A stretch of 64,000 bases of DNA from CAYQJL01 sp964573295. Lineage in GTDB: Bacteria; Eisenbacteria; RBG-16-71-46; CAIMUX01; WJJG01. Positions within the stretch are counted from its first letter, which is position 1. Every line of letters starts with the position of its first letter. Where the stretch lies: the NCBI GenBank assembly GCA_964573295.1, contig CAZNJE010000010.1, positions 56,503 to 120,502 of the forward strand, in the 5' to 3' direction. Shown piece by piece: positions 60,344 through 64,000 of this stretch. Position numbers and translations under genes: made by a program. The notes below the pieces were generated by a model. That model saw nothing but the letters and a program-made list of their open reading frames with translations, was not told where the DNA came from and did not search any database.

Positions 60344-62998
60344 ATGCATCACGAGCCACACAAGATCAAGACCGTTCGACTGCTGGCATCTCCCGGTCTC
60401 GAAGAGCGCAAGCGCCACCTCTCGAACGCGCAGTTCAACGTCTGGCACCTCACGCCTTCGCAGGTGATCTTCGATATGTGCTCGCTGGGCACCAGTGCCG
60501 TCAGCCAGGAGCAGCTCTCCGGCCAGCTCATCGGCGATGAGGCCTACGCCGGATCATTGAACTTCGAGGTCTTGCAGCATGCGGTTCGTGACCTGCTGGG
60601 TCACGAGTACGTCTGTCCCGCCCACAATGCGCTCGGGTGCATCAAACTCATCATTTCGACCCTGGTGGGTGAGGGCCAGACGGTTCCCAGCAACGCCCGC
60701 TCCCGCACCGACGTGTTCACCCCACTCGGAATCGACAATCCGGATATGCGTGACCACAACGAGAGAATCTTCACCGGCAACATCGACCTGGATGCACTCG
60801 AGAAAGCAATCTCCCACACCGAGGTGGCGTTCGTCAGCATCCAGGCCTTCGCCGATGGTCAGCATCCCTTCAGCCTGGCGAACGTACGTGAGGTGCACCG
60901 GCTGGCACAGAGGCATGGTCTGCCTCTGATCTGCGACGGCTCACGTATCATCGAGAACGCCTGGTACATCCAGCGACACGAACCCGGGCAAGCCGACCGG
61001 CCTATCGGCGAGATCGTCAAGCGAATCGTCAAGACCTGTGACGTGATGCAAATGGATGGTGCCCAGGACCCCAAGACCAATACGGGCGGCATCCTGACTA
61101 CCGACAATCCGGACACTCACGAGAAGTTCATGAATGAGGTCGTGGTCTTTGAGGGCCTGCACACCTACGGCGGCATGGCGGGACGCACGATGGAAGTGCT
61201 CGCCCGAGGCATTCGCGAGATGTGTACCGAGGAAGAGGTGCAATGGGTGATGCACCAGACCGAGCGCTTCACCCAACGCCTGCGTGATGGCGACGTGCCC
61301 TTGGAACGTGGATGCGACGGCGCCTACCTTCGGGCCGACGAGTTCCTGCCCCATCTCGAGGAGCACCATCAGGACACCCTCTCGGCAGCCCTCTACCTGA
61401 CCAGCGGCGTCCGCGCGACCAGTCAGGGACTCGTGGGTGAAGCACCCCTTCTGCCCGTCCAGATTCCACGGCTGGCGATGACCGACGAGCAGCTGGACCA
61501 GGTGGCCGACGCCATCATCGCCCTCCATCAGGTACGTGATCAAGTGCCCGGCCTCAAGCTGCGCGCCGCCGGACGCTGGCGTGATCAGATGACCTATCAC
61601 TGGACGTTCCCGCACCTGCCGGCTTACACCTTCTCCACGTTCCCTTACGAGATCCACACCATCGAGCGTGTTGGTGTCCTGACGCGCGAAGCGCGCGAGC
61701 AGGCCATTCGCGAAGCCGGCTACAACACGTTTCTGCTGCGCTCAGCCGATGTCACGATTGACTTACTCACCGACTCGGGTACCTCGGCCATGAGCACCGA
61801 TCAATGGGCCGCCTATGAAGGCGTTCGGCCCAGCGCCACCGCTAGCGACGAGTATCACCGCTTCGTGGACGTGCTCAAAGACACGCTCGGCTACGAATTT
61901 GTCCTACCGACTCACCAGGGCCGCGCCGCTGAGCACATCTTGAGTCAGATCATGATTCGACCCGGCCAGTGGGTTCCCGGAAACATGTACTTCACCACGA
62001 CCAAGCTCCATCAGGAACTCGCCGGCGGCGTCTTCACCGACGTCATCGTCGATGAAGCGCACAACACGCAGAGCGAGTTCCCTTGGAAGGGCAATATCGA
62101 CCTCGTGAAGATGCGAGCTTTGGTGGACGAGCATGGTGCCGAACAGATGGCCTACATTTCCTTCGAGCACTCCGTGAATATGGCCGGGGGCCAGCCCGTG
62201 AGTATGGACAACATGAAGGAGGTCTACGAGTACGCCAGTGCGCACGGGATCCCGGTCTTCTTCGATGCCACCCGCTTCGCCGAGAACGCCTACATGATCC
62301 AGAAGAGCGACCCGCGCTACCAGAGCGTCAAGATCCGCGACATCGTGCGCGAGATGATGCTCTACGGTGACGGCTGCACGGTGAGCGGCAAGAAAGACTT
62401 CTTGATCAACATCGGCGGGTGCCTGGCCTTCCGCGACAAGCGCGAGTGGGCCGAGAAGGCCGAGCGGCTCCTGCGCATCTACGAAGGCAACATCACCGAC
62501 GGCGGACTCGCTACCGCCGATCTGGCGGCGATTGCCCGCGGCGTGGAAGAAATGGTCGACGACCGCTACATCCGCTCGCGCGTGGAGCAGACGCAGTTTC
62601 TGGGTCGGCTCCTGATCGAGCGCGGCATCCCCATCGTCACGCCCCCCGGCAGCCACGCGGTCTTCATCGATGCCAAGCGTTTCCTGCCCCACCTGGACCA
62701 GGAGGAATTCCCGGCCCAACGGTTGGCGACGGAAATCTACGTGGAGACCGGAGTGCGCGCGATGGAACGCGGCAATGTTTCAAAGGGCCGCGACCCCAAG
62801 ACCGGCGAGAACTACCGGCCAGCCTTGGAGCTCGTTCGCTTGACGATTCCGCGGCGTGTCTACACGAACAACCACATGGTGGCCGTCGCCGAAGGCATCG
62901 AGCGGGTCTACCAGCGACGGGAACAGATCAAGGGATTGCGGTTCGTCTACGAGCCGGCGAAGCTGAGGTTCTTCCAGGGCCGTTTCGAGTCGAAGTAG
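60344..62998 (+). CDS. Tandem tyrosine phenol-lyase/tryptophanase-like protein: inactive N-domain fused to catalytic C-domain
   Basis: 884 residues from ATG 60344 behind AAGGAAAGGGG. Both halves are homologous to PLP-dependent beta-eliminating lyases of about 460 residues. Domain 2 (about 434-884) has PTHQGRAAE, NMYFTTTKLHQE, FFDATRFAENAY, SGKKDFLINIGG with the Schiff-base Lys684, GVRAMERG and RLTIPRRVYT. Domain 1 (1 to about 433) has Gln241 in place of that lysine (GAQDPKTNTGG) and PAHNALG for THQGR, yet keeps IGDEAYAGS and EGLHTYGGMAGRTME. In Citrobacter tyrosine phenol-lyase those segments (Tyr71, Met288) reach the neighbouring subunit. Domain 2 has lost them. The Arg of MERG is the tyrosine phenol-lyase type; tryptophanase is the alternative. 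Confidence 0.88.
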   Translation: MHHEPHKIKTVRLLASPGLEERKRHLSNAQFNVWHLTPSQVIFDMCSLGTSAVSQEQLSGQLIGDEAYAGSLNFEVLQHAVRDLLGHEYVCPAHNALGCIKLIISTLVGEGQTVPSNARSRTDVFTPLGIDNPDMRDHNERIFTGNIDLDALEKAISHTEVAFVSIQAFADGQHPFSLANVREVHRLAQRHGLPLICDGSRIIENAWYIQRHEPGQADRPIGEIVKRIVKTCDVMQMDGAQDPKTNTGGILTTDNPDTHEKFMNEVVVFEGLHTYGGMAGRTMEVLARGIREMCTEEEVQWVMHQTERFTQRLRDGDVPLERGCDGAYLRADEFLPHLEEHHQDTLSAALYLTSGVRATSQGLVGEAPLLPVQIPRLAMTDEQLDQVADAIIALHQVRDQVPGLKLRAAGRWRDQMTYHWTFPHLPAYTFSTFPYEIHTIERVGVLTREAREQAIREAGYNTFLLRSADVTIDLLTDSGTSAMSTDQWAAYEGVRPSATASDEYHRFVDVLKDTLGYEFVLPTHQGRAAEHILSQIMIRPGQWVPGNMYFTTTKLHQELAGGVFTDVIVDEAHNTQSEFPWKGNIDLVKMRALVDEHGAEQMAYISFEHSVNMAGGQPVSMDNMKEVYEYASAHGIPVFFDATRFAENAYMIQKSDPRYQSVKIRDIVREMMLYGDGCTVSGKKDFLINIGGCLAFRDKREWAEKAERLLRIYEGNITDGGLATADLAAIARGVEEMVDDRYIRSRVEQTQFLGRLLIERGIPIVTPPGSHAVFIDAKRFLPHLDQEEFPAQRLATEIYVETGVRAMERGNVSKGRDPKTGENYRPALELVRLTIPRRVYTNNHMVAVAEGIERVYQRREQIKGLRFVYEPAKLRFFQGRFESK

Positions 62999-63019
62999 GA
63001 CAGGGAGGCAAGGGCGCTG

Positions 63020-63045
63020 TGTGTCCCGCCGAGCGGCGGGACACA
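63020..63045. terminator. Perfect hairpin between convergent genes
   Basis: TGTGTCCCGCCG (63020-63031) pairs perfectly with CGGCGGGACACA (63034-63045), 12 bp. It sits between the convergent lyase and small-protein genes, 21 bp after one stop and 2 bp from the other. Bidirectional terminator is the likely role. Confidence 0.75.
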
Positions 63046-63047
63046 GC

Positions 63048-63374
63048 CTACGCCTTTTCGCGTCCCGGTTTCGTGGGGTGAGCCTCCTCGGCCACACGGT
63101 CGGCGTTGAGCTCTTGCAGAGCCGCCAGTACCTGATCGAGCTGGCTGGCCTCACCGCCTCCCATATTCTCCTCTTCGGCCACGTCGAGCTGACGCGCATC
63201 GTATTCCCATTGCCGGAGAATCTTGATCTTCTGTTCGCGCGACAGGCCCTCTTTCTTCACCACGGTCTGTGGCGAAGCGAAATGCCTCGAGGGATCCCGC
63301 ATGGTATCGCTGTTCTTCATCGCGTCGTTGTTCTTCATCGCGTCGTCGTTCTTCATCGCGTCGTCGTTCTTCAT
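63048..63374 (-). CDS. Small acidic protein of unknown function with N-terminal MKNDDA repeats
   Basis: 108 residues from ATG 63374 with AAGGAGG 7 bp upstream. Four six-residue repeats (MKNDDA, MKNDDA, MKNNDA, MKNSDT) open the protein, each beginning with a potential start codon; only the first has the ribosome site. The conserved core LSREQKIKILRQWEYDARQLDVAEEENM resembles small uncharacterised proteins found widely in Proteobacteria. The C-terminal part LDQVLAALQEL is helical. Role unknown. Confidence 0.8.
   Translation of the reverse strand: MKNDDAMKNDDAMKNNDAMKNSDTMRDPSRHFASPQTVVKKEGLSREQKIKILRQWEYDARQLDVAEEENMGGGEASQLDQVLAALQELNADRVAEEAHPTKPGREKA
63313..63374. repeat. 18-bp tandem repeat at the start of the small acidic protein
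   Basis: TTCTTCATCG, the reverse of CGATGAAGAA, recurs at 63313, 63331, 63349 and 63367. Each 18-bp unit encodes MKNDDA or a close variant on the minus strand. Confidence 0.95.
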
Positions 63375-63584
63375 CGAGGCCTCCTTCGCATTCCATCCAT
63401 CCTGAGCGTGCGGCGTCCGCATGCCTGACCTGCCCGATCGTAGTCTTCGGTCGCCCTGCATCGCCACGGGCGGCTTCCTAGAGCGCGCATCGTGGATTCC
63501 CTGGGTTTGATAGCATAGGGTGGCGCTTGCCAATCGCCTCGGGGCTGTGGTTGGACCTCGGGGCAACTCGCCCTCCTGGAACCG

Positions 63585-64000
63585 CTACCGACAGTCGGAC
63601 GCAGCCTCCAACACGTCTTCGATGAATTCGAAGACGAGCTGGGTCGGTTCTTCGTCGGCAAACTCGAAAGCCTGCATTTCCGACACGTGCCCATACCCTT
63701 CGAGACGATGCAGCTCGTAATCATATCCCAGCCGGGCGAGCTTCTCGCTGAAGACGATTGCCTGTTCGGAAAGCGACGGCAGATCGTCCTCGGCATAGAG
63801 CAAGAGCATGGGGAAGAGCGTTTCGGCGCCCGTGACATAGGTCGTCGGTGAAGCTGGGTCGAGAATGGCCTCATCGGTGGCGGTGCCGAAGGTCTGCTCG
63901 AGAGCGCTTGCGAAGACGGCGGGGTTGAGCTCGGCCAGGCGGTATCCGCCGCTCACACTGATCAGGCCTCGGATACCCGGACGCAGGTCGGCATATTCAC
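63585..64000 (-). CDS. Alpha/beta hydrolase, C-terminal part (5' end outside window)
   Basis: The frame is open from the window edge to the stop at 63585. It includes EYADLRPGIRGLISVSGGYRLAELN, LLLYAEDDLPSLSEQAIVFSEKLARLG and HRLEGYGHVSEMQAF, which match the C-terminal half of alpha/beta hydrolases (esterase or DAP2-like): the Asp of AEDD and the His of GYGHV are the expected triad members, while the nucleophile Ser lies outside. Substrate unknown. Confidence 0.8.
   Translation of the reverse strand, partial: EYADLRPGIRGLISVSGGYRLAELNPAVFASALEQTFGTATDEAILDPASPTTYVTGAETLFPMLLLYAEDDLPSLSEQAIVFSEKLARLGYDYELHRLEGYGHVSEMQAFEFADEEPTQLVFEFIEDVLEAASDCR

Overview
The window is a GC-rich bacterial chromosome segment with no rRNA, tRNA, CRISPR array or insertion sequence that I can recognise. 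Several traits point to an uncultured lineage of the FCB group (Krumholzibacteriota, Eisenbacteria or Latescibacterota type): a gingipain-like C25 peptidase with a FlgD/T9SS-like C-terminal domain, LVIVD-repeat lipoproteins, a TIGR03790 protein, a B-type succinate dehydrogenase with a single cytochrome b subunit (order C-A-B), and very many two-component proteins. This placement is inference; no marker gene settles it.

Layout. 1-5.2 kb: two related surface proteins (one truncated by the window edge) and an LVIVD/FGE-like lipoprotein, convergent with a SPASM radical SAM enzyme. 6.7-10.1 kb: sdhCAB, translationally coupled. 10.2-12.1 kb: a redoxin and a stand-alone DsbD-alpha-like lipoprotein. 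12.4-18.8 kb: a HAMP-less chemoreceptor, a NarL-type kinase/regulator pair, a small Cys-rich protein and a degenerate histidine kinase. 18.9-24.4 kb: an Eis-like acetyltransferase, an unusual acidic/basic repeat protein, a C69 dipeptidase and an unknown secreted protein. 24.8-29.8 kb: aminotransferase, lipoprotein, nitroreductase, TIGR03790 protein. 29.9-32.9 kb: a hybrid kinase. 33-35.2 kb: a decayed accessory patch with a peptidase remnant and a DUF433/DUF5615 toxin-antitoxin pair whose toxin is frameshifted.

35.2-41.7 kb is a redox locus. A Rex repressor sits behind a promoter carrying two abutting Rex operators. It is followed by an iron-hydrogenase-like sensory histidine kinase, a REC-kinase protein, and a single polypeptide fusing the hydrogenase maturases HydF and HydE. 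41.9-44.5 kb is another hybrid kinase, and 44.6-47.1 kb the C25 peptidase.

47.7-58.8 kb is a signalling island: three paralogous PAS kinases sharing an HEINTP H-box and four response regulators, some with degenerate HD-type outputs. 59.2-60.1 kb is a broken LVIVD gene. 60.3-63.0 kb encodes an 884-residue tandem tyrosine phenol-lyase/tryptophanase-like protein. Its N-terminal half has lost the catalytic lysine but keeps the residues that normally reach into a neighbouring subunit's active site; its C-terminal half shows the reverse pattern. The window ends with a small repeat-bearing protein and the 3' part of an alpha/beta hydrolase.

Short in-frame or intergenic tandem repeats of 12-18 bp occur at many places and appear to be a feature of this genome. 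The two most novel items are the tandem lyase pseudo-heterodimer and the HydF-HydE fusion within a Rex-controlled sensory-hydrogenase operon.
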